Shown piece by piece: positions 25,171 to 34,672 of a DNA stretch of 57,428 bases. The position numbers were made by a program, and so were the translations under genes. This stretch comes from UBA1794 sp964439955 (lineage in GTDB: Bacteria > Bacteroidota > Bacteroidia > Bacteroidales > Bacteroidaceae). Below the pieces are notes generated by a model. The model was not told the origin of the DNA and did not search any database. It saw only the letters and a program-made list of their open reading frames with translations. The first letter of the stretch is position 1. Every line of letters starts with the position of its first letter. The DNA lies in NCBI GenBank assembly GCA_964439955.1, contig CAYTPX010000011.1, positions 1-57,428 on the forward strand, in the 5' to 3' direction.

Positions 25171-27048
25171 ATGTGTGGAATAGTAGGATATGTAGGTGGG
25201 CGCACGGCTTACCCTATATTGATAAAAGGATTGAAACGTTTGGAATACCGGGGATATGACAGCGCCGGTGTAGCATTGATTACGGATTCCGGGGAATTGA
25301 ACGTCTACAAACAGCGCGGGAAGGTTGCCGACCTGGAGGCTTATACGCAAGAAAGGGATTGCTCCGGCACTATCGGTATTGCCCACACCCGCTGGGCTAC
25401 CCACGGAGTACCGAATCAAACCAACGCCCATCCCCACGTTTCCCAATCTGGTCGTTTCGCATTGATCCACAACGGTATCATCGAGAATTATGCCGACCTG
25501 CGGAGGCAACTGGAGGAGAAAGGATTTACATTCAAGAGCGATACCGACACCGAAGTGTTGGTGCAGTTGATCGAATATACCTACAATGCGGTCATGGCGC
25601 GGAAAGAGGGCATTGCGGAGAACAGGCATCGTGAAATCCTGTCGGCCTTCCGCATGGCATTGTGCAAAGTGGTAGGTGCTTACGCTTTGGTATTGATAGA
25701 CAGGGAAGACCCCGATGCCCTGTTTTGCGCCCGGAAGAGCAGCCCGCTGGTTGTGGGATTGGGTGAAGGGGAGTATTTCGTAGCCTCCGATGCTACCCCT
25801 ATCGTGGAATACACCGACAGGGTAATCTACCTGAAGGATGGGGAAATCGCGCTTTTGAGGCGGAATCGCGACATAAAAATCATCAATCTGGAAAACTTGA
25901 AAGTGCAAGCCGACGTCCAAAAGATAGACATGGACATCGAACAACTAGAAAAGGGAGGCTATGAGCACTTCATGTTGAAAGAGATTTTCGAGCAGCCCAA
26001 CAGCATCCGGGATTGCATGAGCGGCCGGGTAGGGGAGGATTGTGTCGTTTTGAGCGCAGTGCGTGACAATAAGGAACGTTTGTTGCGGGCGAACCGCTAT
26101 ATCATTGTCGCCTGCGGCACTTCTTGGCATGCAGGCTTGATAGGGAAATATCTGTTGGAGCATCTTTGCAAAGTGCCCGTCACGGTGGAATATGCTTCCG
26201 AGTTCCGCTATTCCGACCCTGTCTTGACGGGCGACGAGGTGGTAATCGCCATTTCCCAAAGCGGGGAGACGGCCGACACGTTGGCCGCCATCAGTTTGGC
26301 CAAGCAACGTGGTGCGTTCATCTTCGGGATTTGCAATGTGGTCGGCTCTTCTATCCCGCGGGCCACGGACACGGGGTGTTACATCCATGTCGGCCCGGAA
26401 ATAGGCGTGGCGAGCACGAAGGCTTTCACGGGGCAATTGACGACGCTCGTCATGCTCTCCATGAGCTTGGGAAAGGCATACGACCGTTGTGCCCCGGAGG
26501 AATACCAAGCCATCTTGCGCGACTTGCGCAGTGTGCCGGATTTGATGGAGAAAGTCTTGCGTGGGGATGGGCAGGCGGACCTTGCTTCCATTGCTTCATG
26601 CTTTACCTATGCCCGCAATTTCATTTATTTGGGGCGTGGTTATAATTACCCTGTGGCCTTGGAAGGGGCGTTAAAGTTGAAAGAGATCAGCTATATCCAT
26701 GCTGAAGGTTACCCGGCGGCGGAAATGAAGCATGGCCCGATTGCCTTGATTGACGAGGAGATGCCTGTCGTGTTCATCGTAACGCGTAATTTGATGTATG
26801 AGAAGGTCGTCTCCAACATGGAGGAAGTGAAGGCACGCAAGGGGCGCATCATCGCCGTAGTGACGGAGGGGGATGAAGAAGTGTGCAAGATAGCCGACAT
26901 TTGCATACCGGTCCCCCGCATACACGAATGCCTGGAACCGCTTCTGACGATATTGCCGCTCCAGCTGTTGGCCTACCATGTGGCCGTATGCCGCGGCCTG
27001 AATGTAGACCAGCCGCGCAACTTGGCCAAGTCGGTGACGGTGGAGTAG
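25171..27048 (+). CDS. glmS: Glutamine--fructose-6-phosphate aminotransferase (isomerizing)
   Basis: GlmS makes glucosamine-6-phosphate from fructose-6-phosphate and glutamine, feeding UDP-GlcNAc for peptidoglycan and glycans. The 625-residue protein begins MCGIVGYVGG, so Cys2 (Cys1 of the mature enzyme) is the glutaminase nucleophile. RTRWATHG-like HTRWATHGVPNQTNAHPH follows. The two SIS domains carry CGTSWHAG, SQSGETADTLAAI, STKAFTGQL and SYIHAEGYPAAEMKHGP, and the end LAKSVTVE is typical. The start is fixed by the obligatory MCGI. It lies 195 bp after the WecA-like gene, a leader with interlocked inverted repeats, and it ends at a strong bidirectional terminator. Confidence 0.97.
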   Translation: MCGIVGYVGGRTAYPILIKGLKRLEYRGYDSAGVALITDSGELNVYKQRGKVADLEAYTQERDCSGTIGIAHTRWATHGVPNQTNAHPHVSQSGRFALIHNGIIENYADLRRQLEEKGFTFKSDTDTEVLVQLIEYTYNAVMARKEGIAENRHREILSAFRMALCKVVGAYALVLIDREDPDALFCARKSSPLVVGLGEGEYFVASDATPIVEYTDRVIYLKDGEIALLRRNRDIKIINLENLKVQADVQKIDMDIEQLEKGGYEHFMLKEIFEQPNSIRDCMSGRVGEDCVVLSAVRDNKERLLRANRYIIVACGTSWHAGLIGKYLLEHLCKVPVTVEYASEFRYSDPVLTGDEVVIAISQSGETADTLAAISLAKQRGAFIFGICNVVGSSIPRATDTGCYIHVGPEIGVASTKAFTGQLTTLVMLSMSLGKAYDRCAPEEYQAILRDLRSVPDLMEKVLRGDGQADLASIASCFTYARNFIYLGRGYNYPVALEGALKLKEISYIHAEGYPAAEMKHGPIALIDEEMPVVFIVTRNLMYEKVVSNMEEVKARKGRIIAVVTEGDEEVCKIADICIPVPRIHECLEPLLTILPLQLLAYHVAVCRGLNVDQPRNLAKSVTVE

Positions 27049-27069
27049 CATTGTTTGGTGTACGGGCAG

Positions 27070-27112
27070 AAAGACCCGGGGCGGCATCCCCACGATGCCG
27101 CCCCGGGTCTTT
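27070..27112. terminator. Bidirectional terminator between glmS and the DAG-kinase-family gene
   Basis: A perfect 18-bp G+C-rich stem (27070-27087 with 27095-27112) has a 7-base loop, with AAA/TTTT at its borders. Confidence 0.85.
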
Positions 27113-27159
27113 TGGTAATATGCCTTGGCGCTTCCCGGGACAAGCCCTTGCGCTTCTTG

Positions 27160-28173
27160 CTATTTCCTGAAGAGGCTTTTTAGGAATTCCATGTTGCGGG
27201 CGAGGGTTTGGCGGTTGAAAGTGGTGACTTCCTTGATGACGGGGTTGATGAGGTTCTGCACCTGCTCGATAGGGGCGTATTCGATTTGGCGGGGCGTGAT
27301 GACGGAAAGCCCGTTTTGTACGATGCGTACCGTGATGTCGGCCCCCAGCATCACGGGGTCCCCGTCGAAGTGGGCCACTCCTTCATGCTTTCGGTGGATG
27401 GTCAGTTCTTTGCACTGGAACGAGCGGATGCGGCTGTTTTGCAGGATGAGCTTGTTGAAAAGCTGGAATACCATGCTCGGGATTTCCACGGCGGTGAAAG
27501 GTTCGAGTATGGTGATGTCCAGCAGCCCGTCGTGCAGGGAAGCGTTGGGGGAGATGAACGCGTTGTTCCCGTATTGCGATGCGTTGCAGCAGGTGATAAG
27601 GAAGGCTTTGTGTTGCATGATTCCGTCCTCGGTCTCCAGCTCGTAAGTCTCGGGTTGGTATTTGAGGAACTCGGAGAGCGCTTTTTCCAAGTAGGTGAGT
27701 ATCCCCCGTTTCTTGTCGGTCGAGAAGCGGAAACTGACCAATGCGTCGAATCCCACGCCGCAGGTGCAGAAAAAGGGGTGTTCCCCGATGAGCCCGTAGT
27801 CGATGGACTTTATGATGCCGGTGTTGAGGACGTGCAAGGCTTTCGGCACGTCGAGCGGGATATGCAGGTGTCGGGCCAATCCGTTTCCAGACCCGCAAGG
27901 TATGATGCCCATGGCCGTGGATGAGTGTATGATTCCGCGTCCTACCTCGTTCACGGTGCCGTCGCCCCCAACGGCCACTACGGCATGGATCTTGGCTTGC
28001 GCGGCTTCCCGTGCCAAGGTTTCGGCATGTCCGGCATGGCGGGTCATGTAGATTTCGGTGTCGTACAGGGCACGGTCGGTAGCCTTCTCTATGAGTGCCA
28101 TGATGTCTTTCTTTTTCCCGGTGCCCGAGACAGGGTTGATGATGAAGCGGATTCTCTTCTTGCGCTCTTCCAT
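27160..28173 (-). CDS. Diacylglycerol/sphingoid-base kinase family protein
   Basis: A 337-residue lipid kinase of the DAGK catalytic family, which includes diacylglycerol, sphingosine and ceramide kinases and YegS. The N-terminal ATP domain has FIINPVSGTGKK, VAVGGDGTVNEVGRGI and IPCGSGNGLARHL. The C-terminal half has DYGLIGEHPFFCTCGVGFDALVS, ASLHDGLLDITIL and HFDGDPVML, the late Asp being part of the active site. The start is ATG 28173; the longer open frame reads into the divergent gene's upstream region. It is divergent from serine palmitoyltransferase, so a sphingoid base or ceramide is a reasonable guess for the substrate, but diacylglycerol is equally possible from sequence alone. Confidence 0.9.
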   Translation of the reverse strand: MEERKKRIRFIINPVSGTGKKKDIMALIEKATDRALYDTEIYMTRHAGHAETLAREAAQAKIHAVVAVGGDGTVNEVGRGIIHSSTAMGIIPCGSGNGLARHLHIPLDVPKALHVLNTGIIKSIDYGLIGEHPFFCTCGVGFDALVSFRFSTDKKRGILTYLEKALSEFLKYQPETYELETEDGIMQHKAFLITCCNASQYGNNAFISPNASLHDGLLDITILEPFTAVEIPSMVFQLFNKLILQNSRIRSFQCKELTIHRKHEGVAHFDGDPVMLGADITVRIVQNGLSVITPRQIEYAPIEQVQNLINPVIKEVTTFNRQTLARNMEFLKSLFRK

Positions 28174-28242
28174 GTGTTTTCTATCGAATAGGTAGTGAGG
28201 AAAAAAGTGAGGCGAATATACTATGAAAAAAGGGAAAAAAGG

Positions 28243-28264
28243 CTTCTTTTTGGGAAAAACTCCA
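28243..28264. repeat. Dispersed palindromic repeat, copy G
   Basis: TTCTTTTTGGGAAAAACTCC carries the TTTTTGGGAAAA core. It lies between the divergent DAG-kinase-family and SPT genes. Confidence 0.45.
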
Positions 28265-28317
28265 CGCCCGGGGGCAATTTTAGTGCCGGATTTTGCTGCC
28301 AAACGCGACAAAAGAAT

Positions 28318-28325
28318 TATCTTTG
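28318..28325 (+). promoter_or_regulatory. -7 element of the serine palmitoyltransferase gene
   Basis: TATCTTTG (TAnnTTTG) lies 32 bp before the start. A TTTG at 28292-28295 could be the -33 box, with a slightly long spacer. Confidence 0.55.
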
Positions 28326-28357
28326 CGGCCTGAATAAAAACATGAACAACCATATTT

Positions 28358-29542
28358 ATGGGGTTATTGCAGGATAAATTAGGAAAATATACACTACCTC
28401 AGCAGGTAAAGGCAAAAGGAGTGTATCCTTATTTCCGCTGCATAGAGAGCGGGCAGGGTACGGAAGTCATGATGGGAGGACGCAAAGTCTTGATGTTCGG
28501 CTCCAATTCTTATTTGGGGCTGACTGACGATCCTCGTGTAAAGGAGGCTGCCATCGAGGCCACCCGTAAATATGGGACAGGATGTGCAGGTTCCCGGTTC
28601 TTGAATGGCACGCTTGATTTGCATATAGCATTGGAGAAAGAATTGGCGGAATTTGTAGGGAAAGAAGATGCCATTATCTATTCCACCGGATTCCAGGTGA
28701 ATCTGGGGGTTGTTTCCTGCGTGACGGATAGGAATGACTATATACTTTGTGATGAATTGGACCATGCTTCTATCGTCGAGGGGCGTCGGCTCTCTTTTTC
28801 CACCGCCCTGAAATACCGGCATAATGATATGGCCGCTCTGGAGCGTGAGTTGCAGAAGTGCCGTCCGGAAGCAGTGAAGCTGATAGTGGTGGACGGAGTC
28901 TTTAGCATGGAAGGCGATATCGCTAATCTGCCCGAGATAGTCCGTTTGTCAAAACAGTACAATGCAAGCATCATGGTGGACGAAGCCCATGGGTTAGGAG
29001 TATTGGGGCGGCAAGGACGCGGGACATGCGACCATTTTGGCCTCTCGCAAGACGTAGACCTGATAATGGGCACGTTCAGCAAGTCCTTGGCGGCGATCGG
29101 AGGCTTCATCGCTTCTGACGAAAGCGTAATCAATTACCTGCGGCATAATTCCCGTTCCTATATCTTTAGCGCAAGCAATACGCCTGCGGCCACGGCTGCT
29201 GCGCGCGAGGCACTCCACATCATGAAGATCGAGCCGGAACGGATTGCCCACTTGTGGGAAATTACGAATTATGCTTTGAAAAGTTTCCGCGATTTGGGTT
29301 TTGAGATAGGAAATACCTCTACGCCGATTATCCCTCTTTATGTGAGGGACATGGAGAAGACGTTCTTGGTTACTACGCAGTTGTTCGAAGAAGGCGTGTT
29401 TGTCAATCCCGTAGTGCCTCCCGCTTGTTCACCAGGTGATACGCTGATACGTTTTTCCCTGATGGCTACGCATACCAAGGAGCAGATTGATGTGGCAATA
29501 GAAAAACTTGTTAAAGTATTCCGGCAGCAGGATTTACTTTGA
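28358..29542 (+). CDS. spt: Serine palmitoyltransferase (alpha-oxoamine synthase family)
   Basis: This 394-residue PLP enzyme condenses serine with a fatty acyl-CoA (or acyl-ACP) to give 3-ketosphinganine, the first step of sphingolipid synthesis in Bacteroidetes. The start MGLLQDKLGKYTLP and segments VYPYFRCIESGQGTEVMMGG, GSNSYLGLTDDPRV and GTGCAGSRFLNGTLDLH closely follow Bacteroides SPT. The PLP-stacking His136 (ELDHAS), Asp208 (MVDEAHG) and Schiff-base Lys242 (TFSKSLAAIGG) are present. The alternative 2-amino-3-ketobutyrate CoA ligase is related, but it lacks this N-terminal pattern. The gene has its own promoter and is divergent from a DAGK-family lipid kinase. Confidence 0.9.
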   Translation: MGLLQDKLGKYTLPQQVKAKGVYPYFRCIESGQGTEVMMGGRKVLMFGSNSYLGLTDDPRVKEAAIEATRKYGTGCAGSRFLNGTLDLHIALEKELAEFVGKEDAIIYSTGFQVNLGVVSCVTDRNDYILCDELDHASIVEGRRLSFSTALKYRHNDMAALERELQKCRPEAVKLIVVDGVFSMEGDIANLPEIVRLSKQYNASIMVDEAHGLGVLGRQGRGTCDHFGLSQDVDLIMGTFSKSLAAIGGFIASDESVINYLRHNSRSYIFSASNTPAATAAAREALHIMKIEPERIAHLWEITNYALKSFRDLGFEIGNTSTPIIPLYVRDMEKTFLVTTQLFEEGVFVNPVVPPACSPGDTLIRFSLMATHTKEQIDVAIEKLVKVFRQQDLL

Positions 29543-29612
29543 ATGAAGGAAGTAAGCCTGTGGATGGAACATTATTGTATATGAGAATAGAGTTCCCCTA
29601 AATTGGGGGTTA

Positions 29613-29687
29613 CGGGGTGTGGCGCAGTCCGGTTAGCGCATCTGCTTTGGGAGCAGGGAGTCGAAGGTTCGAATCCTTTCACCCCGA
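29613..29687 (+). tRNA. tRNA-Pro (anticodon TGG)
   Basis: The acceptor stem CGGGGTG (29613-29619) pairs with CACCCCG (29680-29686), with discriminator A at 29687. The anticodon stem TCTGC/GCAGG encloses the loop TTTGGGA, giving anticodon TGG. The T-arm is GAAGG TTCGAAT CCTTT. The C1-G72 pair is normal for bacterial tRNA-Pro. CCA is not encoded. A terminator follows at 29700. Confidence 0.95.
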
Positions 29688-29699
29688 CACTTAGGGATT

Positions 29700-29731
29700 A
29701 AGGAGTTAAGCTTGGGCTTGACTCCTTTTTT
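29700..29731 (+). terminator. Rho-independent terminator after tRNA-Pro
   Basis: AAGGAGTTAAGC (29700-29711) pairs with GCTTGACTCCTT (29716-29727) with one G-T pair, over a TTGG loop, then a T-run. Confidence 0.85.
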
Positions 29732-29796
29732 ATGATGGCCTTTTCCGGACGTTGCCATTCCTGCCGATACTTATAAAGAAATGTGGCATCAAAAAT

Positions 29797-29830
29797 AGTG
29801 CGTGATGGGAGATATTTCCCATCACGCACT
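29797..29830. terminator. Terminator of the glycogen operon
   Basis: A perfect 14-bp stem, AGTGCGTGATGGGA with TCCCATCACGCACT, has a 6-base loop. A and T runs at the two borders suit either strand. It lies 60 bp beyond the phosphorylase stop. Confidence 0.8.
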
Positions 29831-29890
29831 TTATTTACTTGGAATTTGGAGTCCAGCTTAACGGAAATTTCCGCAGCGGGAATCAAATCA

Positions 29891-32455
29891 CTAATAGAAC
29901 CAACGGACGTAACAGAAGTCCATGCGGTGAGGCAAGTCCTTATGTTTGGGGAACATGCGATAGGTTACCTTGTAACGTCCCGAAACAGAAATATTATGCT
30001 TCAATTGGAATGTGTAAAGATTCCCTTCTCGTTTGACCATCTTGAACGGTTCTACTTCCAAGATGTGTTGCTTCCCTTCTTTGTCTGTATAGGTGCTAAC
30101 CAATTCTAACCCGATGGCATCGTCCAATCCCTTTTCATCAATGACGTATGTGATGAGATAGTCCTTTCCACGGTCGATGCAGGCCTTTAGGATATCTTCT
30201 TCCTTAGTTGAAGAAACGACTTCGATAGAGTCCCATTTAGAAGCGACAAGCTCTTTCCATGCAGCGATTTCCTTGGCTTTCTTATAGTCGTCAGCCTTTA
30301 GTATCTGGCTGCGTTGACCCATTTTGTTGTAGAATTTGCTGTAATAGTCATCTAATTGGCGCTTCATCGTATAATGGGGGGCGATTTTGGCGATAGATTT
30401 CTTCACGGCTTTCACCCATTCCTCACTGTATCCCTTGTCATTTCGCGTATAATAGAGAGGCAAAATCTGGTTTTCGAGGATATTGTAAATCGTGGCAGCA
30501 TCCAGTTGGTCTTGATATTCCTGGTTTTGATACGTCCGTTTCTCGGTCAGCGCCCATCCGGCTCCTTCGCGGTATCCTTCCAACCACCACCCGTCGAGCA
30601 CGGAGAAGTTAAGGACACCGTTCATCAAGGCTTTCTCTCCAGATGTCCCGGATGCCTCTAACGGGCGGGTCGGTGTATTCATCCAGATGTCTACCCCTGT
30701 GACCAAGCGCCGGGCAAGTAACATGTCGTAGTTTTCCAAGAATATGATTTTCCCGATGAATTCAGGGCGTCGGCTAATCTCGTAGATTTTTTTAATGAGC
30801 CCTTGCCCCGCCCCGTCGTGGGGATGTGCCTTTCCGGCGAAAAGGAATTGTACCGGGCGGTCAGGATTGTTGATGATTTTGGCCAATCGGTCTAAGTCAG
30901 TAAAGAGCAAGTGGGCGCGCTTGTACGTCGCAAAACGGCGTGCAAACCCGATAAGCAGCGCGTTTGGATCGATTTTCTCCAAGAGGGCTACAATTCGTGC
31001 CGGGTCTCCTTGGCTCTTAATCCAGTTGTTGCGGAATTCTTCGGAGATGTAATCGACAAGTTTATATTTGAGGGCTTTGCGCATGCCCCAAATAATATTG
31101 TCAGGTACCTTGTCGATGGCTTCCCATATCTTCTCATCGTTTTGGTTCGACAGGAATGTGGGATCAAAGACTTTCGTGTGCAACTCTTGCCATTCGCTTG
31201 CCGTCCATGTCTGGTAGTGTACGCCGTTGGTTACGTAGCCTACATGGTTCTCTTCAGGGAAATAGCCTTTCCAAATCGTCGAGAACATGGCTTGCGAAAC
31301 CTTGCCATGCAATTTGCTTACCCCGTTTACTTCTTGTGAACAATTACATGCAAATATGGACATGCAAAAACGTTCTCCCGCATCGCCAGGATTGTTGCGT
31401 CCCATGTCCATAAACTCGTTCCAGCTGATGCCCAATCGGGCAGGATATCCACCCAAGTATTTGCCAAACAAGCCTTCGTCGAAGTAGTCGTGGCCAGCCG
31501 GTACGGGCGTATGGACCGTATAGAGGGAAGATGCGCGCACGACCTCCATGGCTTGGTTGAAGGTCAGTCCTTCGTCTATGTAGTCGCAGAGGCGCTGCAA
31601 GTTGATCAGTGCCGCATGCCCTTCATTGCAATGGTATATGTCTTTTTTGATGCCCAAGGCTTTCAGCATGAGGATACCGCCAATCCCGAGCAGGATTTCT
31701 TGCTTGAGACGGTTTTCCCAGTCGCCTCCGTAGAGCATGTGCGTGATGGGACGGTCGAACTCGCTGTTCTGGTCATTGTCCGTATCCATAAGGTATAGGG
31801 TGACACGGCCTACATTTACTCTCCATATGTTGGCATATACGAAATAATTCATGTAGGGGACAGCGATTACCATTGGATTCCCGTCCTTGTCCATGACGCG
31901 TTCCAAGGGGAGGTTGTTGAAGTCAGACGCCTCATAGTTGGCAATTTGTTGGCCATCTATCGAGAGGGTTTGGTTGAAGTAGCCATATTTATATAGGAAA
32001 CCAACCCCGGTGAGGTCTACGTTGCTGTCGGATGCTTCTTTCAGGTAGTCCCCGGCCAAGACTCCCAAGCCGCCAGAATATATGCGCAAGACAGAGGTCA
32101 AGCCGTATTCCATGGAGAAATAGGCCACAGAGGGGCGCGATTTGTCCGGCTTGACCGACATATAGGACTGGAAATCCTCGTAAACCCGGTCGACCCGTTT
32201 CATGAATGCATTATCCTTGGAGACAGCTTCCAATTCTTCGTAGCTCATCGCATTCAAAAGAGCTACGGGATTTTGACGGCATTCCTTCCAAAGTTGAGGG
32301 TTCAAGTCTTCGAAAAGGTCGGTCGCTTCATAATTCCAACACCACCATAGGTTATGGGCCAATTCGGAGAGTTGCTCCAGCCTTTTGGGCAGGGAGGATT
32401 TCACTGTTACTTCTCTCCATTGCGGGGTGTTTGCGTTACTCGATCTGATTTTCAT
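29891..32455 (-). CDS. glgP: Alpha-glucan (glycogen) phosphorylase, GT35
   Basis: An 854-residue enzyme of the short bacterial/archaeal phosphorylase type that releases glucose-1-phosphate from glycogen. An N-terminal DUF3417 segment (SELAHNLWWCWNYEATDLFEDL) leads into the catalytic core with AYFSMEYGL, IYSGGLGVLAGDYLKEASD, HCNEGHAA, FARRFATYKRAHL and LFAGKAHPHD. The PLP-binding EASGTSGEKALMNG holds the Schiff-base Lys. It begins 59 bp after the glycogen synthase stop on the same strand, so the two act as an operon for glycogen synthesis and use. The start at 32455 gives the expected N-terminus. Confidence 0.95.
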   Translation of the reverse strand: MKIRSSNANTPQWREVTVKSSLPKRLEQLSELAHNLWWCWNYEATDLFEDLNPQLWKECRQNPVALLNAMSYEELEAVSKDNAFMKRVDRVYEDFQSYMSVKPDKSRPSVAYFSMEYGLTSVLRIYSGGLGVLAGDYLKEASDSNVDLTGVGFLYKYGYFNQTLSIDGQQIANYEASDFNNLPLERVMDKDGNPMVIAVPYMNYFVYANIWRVNVGRVTLYLMDTDNDQNSEFDRPITHMLYGGDWENRLKQEILLGIGGILMLKALGIKKDIYHCNEGHAALINLQRLCDYIDEGLTFNQAMEVVRASSLYTVHTPVPAGHDYFDEGLFGKYLGGYPARLGISWNEFMDMGRNNPGDAGERFCMSIFACNCSQEVNGVSKLHGKVSQAMFSTIWKGYFPEENHVGYVTNGVHYQTWTASEWQELHTKVFDPTFLSNQNDEKIWEAIDKVPDNIIWGMRKALKYKLVDYISEEFRNNWIKSQGDPARIVALLEKIDPNALLIGFARRFATYKRAHLLFTDLDRLAKIINNPDRPVQFLFAGKAHPHDGAGQGLIKKIYEISRRPEFIGKIIFLENYDMLLARRLVTGVDIWMNTPTRPLEASGTSGEKALMNGVLNFSVLDGWWLEGYREGAGWALTEKRTYQNQEYQDQLDAATIYNILENQILPLYYTRNDKGYSEEWVKAVKKSIAKIAPHYTMKRQLDDYYSKFYNKMGQRSQILKADDYKKAKEIAAWKELVASKWDSIEVVSSTKEEDILKACIDRGKDYLITYVIDEKGLDDAIGLELVSTYTDKEGKQHILEVEPFKMVKREGNLYTFQLKHNISVSGRYKVTYRMFPKHKDLPHRMDFCYVRWFY

Positions 32456-32514
32456 TGTTATCTTTGATTAAGTGTTGAAGTTAGTACAAAAGGCCGGGGT
32501 TGTCTTCCCGTTTC

Positions 32515-34227
32515 TCAAGATTCCGACAAGTCGTCAGGCAGTTCTTCTCCCAACTCTTCCATGCGCGACGCGGCCTTTGCCAAGGCTGTTTCATAAGCCT
32601 TGTAATACTGGAGGATGAAGTGCTTCCAAAGAGCTTTTTCCGCAATACTTTTGGCGCGATTGGCTATTTCTTTTTTCTCTTTTGCGTTGTCGTTGTTTGC
32701 GAAAGAGAGTACAATTTCTTTTATGCTTTCTGCGGCTTGGAAATAGTTGTAGTCGGACCGGTGGATGATGGCCACGCCGTCGTTGATGGAGTCGCCCAAG
32801 CCCAGACTTTTAACCCACAACCCAAATCCTGCCAGGTTCGTGGAAATCGTCGGGATATGGAAAGCGATGCTCTCCAAGGGTGTATAGCCCCACGGTTCGT
32901 AGTATGACGGGTAAATCGTGAGGTCGAATCCGATCAAAGTATCATAATAGGTCTTCCCGACAATCCCGTCATTCCCGTCCAGGTAGCAGGGGATGAACAA
33001 GAGCTTCACCTTGTCGTTCTTCCCATTGTGGAGTTGCAAATTGCCCAACATGCAGGTGAGCCGGTCGTCTCCCGGGTTGTGCAAGTAGTGGGTGAGGTAA
33101 TTATTTTCCAACGGGGTGGTGAAATCCGTATTGCCTGACAGCAGCCGTTCTTTCAAGTCTTGCCGCGGCCCTGCGCTGTATGCCGGTACGGCCACGACTG
33201 CTATTATCTTTTTGTGGAGGGAATCGCTATTGTTCAGGGCGTTCATCGATTCCAAGAACAAGTCAATCCCCTTGTTCTTGAATTCATATCTGCCGCTGGT
33301 GCCGATGATGAGCGTCTCTTCGTCCCCGAAGGTTTCCCCCATCAGGGCCGAGGCTATGGACAAGATCGCCTTGCGGGCTTGCTTCCGTTTGGAGCCATAC
33401 GCGGTCCCGCGCGGGACAAAGCCTTTCTCGAAGCCGTTCATCAGCACCACATCTGCGCCTTTCTCCAGTAAAACGCGGCACTCCTGGTCGGTAATGTCGC
33501 TCACCGTGGTGAAACAGTCTACATGGTGTGTCGTCTGTTTCTCAATGGAGTGCTTGGCCTCCATGTTCAGTTCGCGTGCCATTTGGTCGCCGTTGTAGGA
33601 AAACAGGTAGTCATAGAGGGGTTTGTCGTTCCCGGCTATGCTGCGGCCTATGGAAGTGGCGTGTGTCGTGAAGATGGTGGCGATTTCCGGCACTTTCTTT
33701 TGCAAGTAGAGCGCGCCCAATCCGCTCATCCATTCGTGGGCTTGGTAAATAACTTTCTTATTCCCTTTTATATTGTACCTGTAGAAACTCTCCATCAAGC
33801 GCCCGGCGGCGTAGGAAAACATCGAAGCCTCGTCGTAGTCTCCATACGCGTGCAGGGAATCGACCCCGAAATCAGCCCACGCCTGGTAGTAGATGTCGTT
33901 CTTTTGGGCGAAAAAAACGGAAAAGTCGATTAGAAACACAATGGGTTTCCCCGGAATGTCCCATCTCCCGGCACGGATTGCCAGCCCTTCCTTTTCTGCG
34001 GCATGCTTGATCCACTCCGCATAAAGGGAGTTGTCGGGTAGGAAATAGGGGCTTTCCGTTTCTTTCCATACGTCCGGGCCGACAAAGAAAAGCTTGTCCG
34101 GATATTGGGTTTGCAAGGTGTTTGCACGTGTAGACAGGACTGTATAAATTCCGCCTACTTTATTACAGACTTCCCAACTGGCTTCAAAGATGTAATCAAC
34201 GGCTATTGGGTGGGGGTCATTATTCAT
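32515..34227 (-). CDS. Glycogen synthase, eukaryote-like GT3 type
   Basis: A 570-residue glycosyltransferase of family GT3 (yeast Gsy2/animal type), which extends glycogen from a UDP- or ADP-glucose donor. Characteristic stretches are FEASWEVCNKVGGIYTVL, the UDP-site-like VIYQAHEWMSGLGALYL, FTTHATSIGRS, GRYEFKNKGIDLFLESM and YPSYYEPWGYTPLESIA with the EX7E glutamates. Bacteroidetes use this type instead of, or beside, GT5 GlgA. It is shorter than the yeast enzyme because the C-terminal phospho-regulatory tail is absent. It has its own promoter and precedes the phosphorylase gene. Confidence 0.93.
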   Translation of the reverse strand: MNNDPHPIAVDYIFEASWEVCNKVGGIYTVLSTRANTLQTQYPDKLFFVGPDVWKETESPYFLPDNSLYAEWIKHAAEKEGLAIRAGRWDIPGKPIVFLIDFSVFFAQKNDIYYQAWADFGVDSLHAYGDYDEASMFSYAAGRLMESFYRYNIKGNKKVIYQAHEWMSGLGALYLQKKVPEIATIFTTHATSIGRSIAGNDKPLYDYLFSYNGDQMARELNMEAKHSIEKQTTHHVDCFTTVSDITDQECRVLLEKGADVVLMNGFEKGFVPRGTAYGSKRKQARKAILSIASALMGETFGDEETLIIGTSGRYEFKNKGIDLFLESMNALNNSDSLHKKIIAVVAVPAYSAGPRQDLKERLLSGNTDFTTPLENNYLTHYLHNPGDDRLTCMLGNLQLHNGKNDKVKLLFIPCYLDGNDGIVGKTYYDTLIGFDLTIYPSYYEPWGYTPLESIAFHIPTISTNLAGFGLWVKSLGLGDSINDGVAIIHRSDYNYFQAAESIKEIVLSFANNDNAKEKKEIANRAKSIAEKALWKHFILQYYKAYETALAKAASRMEELGEELPDDLSES

Positions 34228-34258
34228 TCTGCTATGATTAAAATAGTTACCTACATCG

Positions 34259-34266
34259 CAAAGATA
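34259..34266 (-). promoter_or_regulatory. -7 element of the glycogen operon
   Basis: The minus strand reads TATCTTTG, with TTTC about 19 bases upstream as a possible -33 box. It is 32 bp before the synthase start. Confidence 0.6.
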
Positions 34267-34635
34267 AAGCCTTTTTGAGATATTAGAAAGTTTTTTTTCA
34301 AAATTGTGCCAAAACTGCCTTCCTCATGGGGGATAAATCCCCGTCTTTGCCCGTATCAAAGGCTTGTATCGCATGTGCTGCAAGGAAAAGCTCCAAGCCG
34401 ACTTATCCAAATCCTGGCGCACTTTGGCTTGTTACGCTTGGGGGATTCATTGTCCCTTGGTATCGGTTTGGGGTAAAAGGCGGGAGGGAATTAGGGAAAA
34501 GCCCCGGCGGTCCGGAGTGGAAGCCCTTGCGGTTTTGGCGTAGCCCCTGTGGGCTTTTCGAGGAATCGCGGTTTTTTCTTTGCCTTAACCATCGTATTTC
34601 CTTTGGAAATTACCGGGCGGAAATGCAACTTTGCT

Positions 34636-34643
34636 TATCTTTG
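34636..34643 (+). promoter_or_regulatory. -7 element of dsbD
   Basis: TATCTTTG (TAnnTTTG), 30 bp before ATG 34673. Confidence 0.6.
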
Positions 34644-34672
34644 CCCTCTGAATTGTATGAGCCCTTGTTGCC

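Larger units (their letters stand above)
34228..34672. other. Gene-free divergent region
   Basis: It holds the glycogen operon promoter (34259-34266), the dsbD promoter (34636-34643) and a weak repeat copy TTAGGGAAAAGCCCCGGCGG (34491-34510). A 116-codon plus-strand frame (34326-34676) overlaps the dsbD start and has no family resemblance, so it is not called. Confidence 0.55.
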
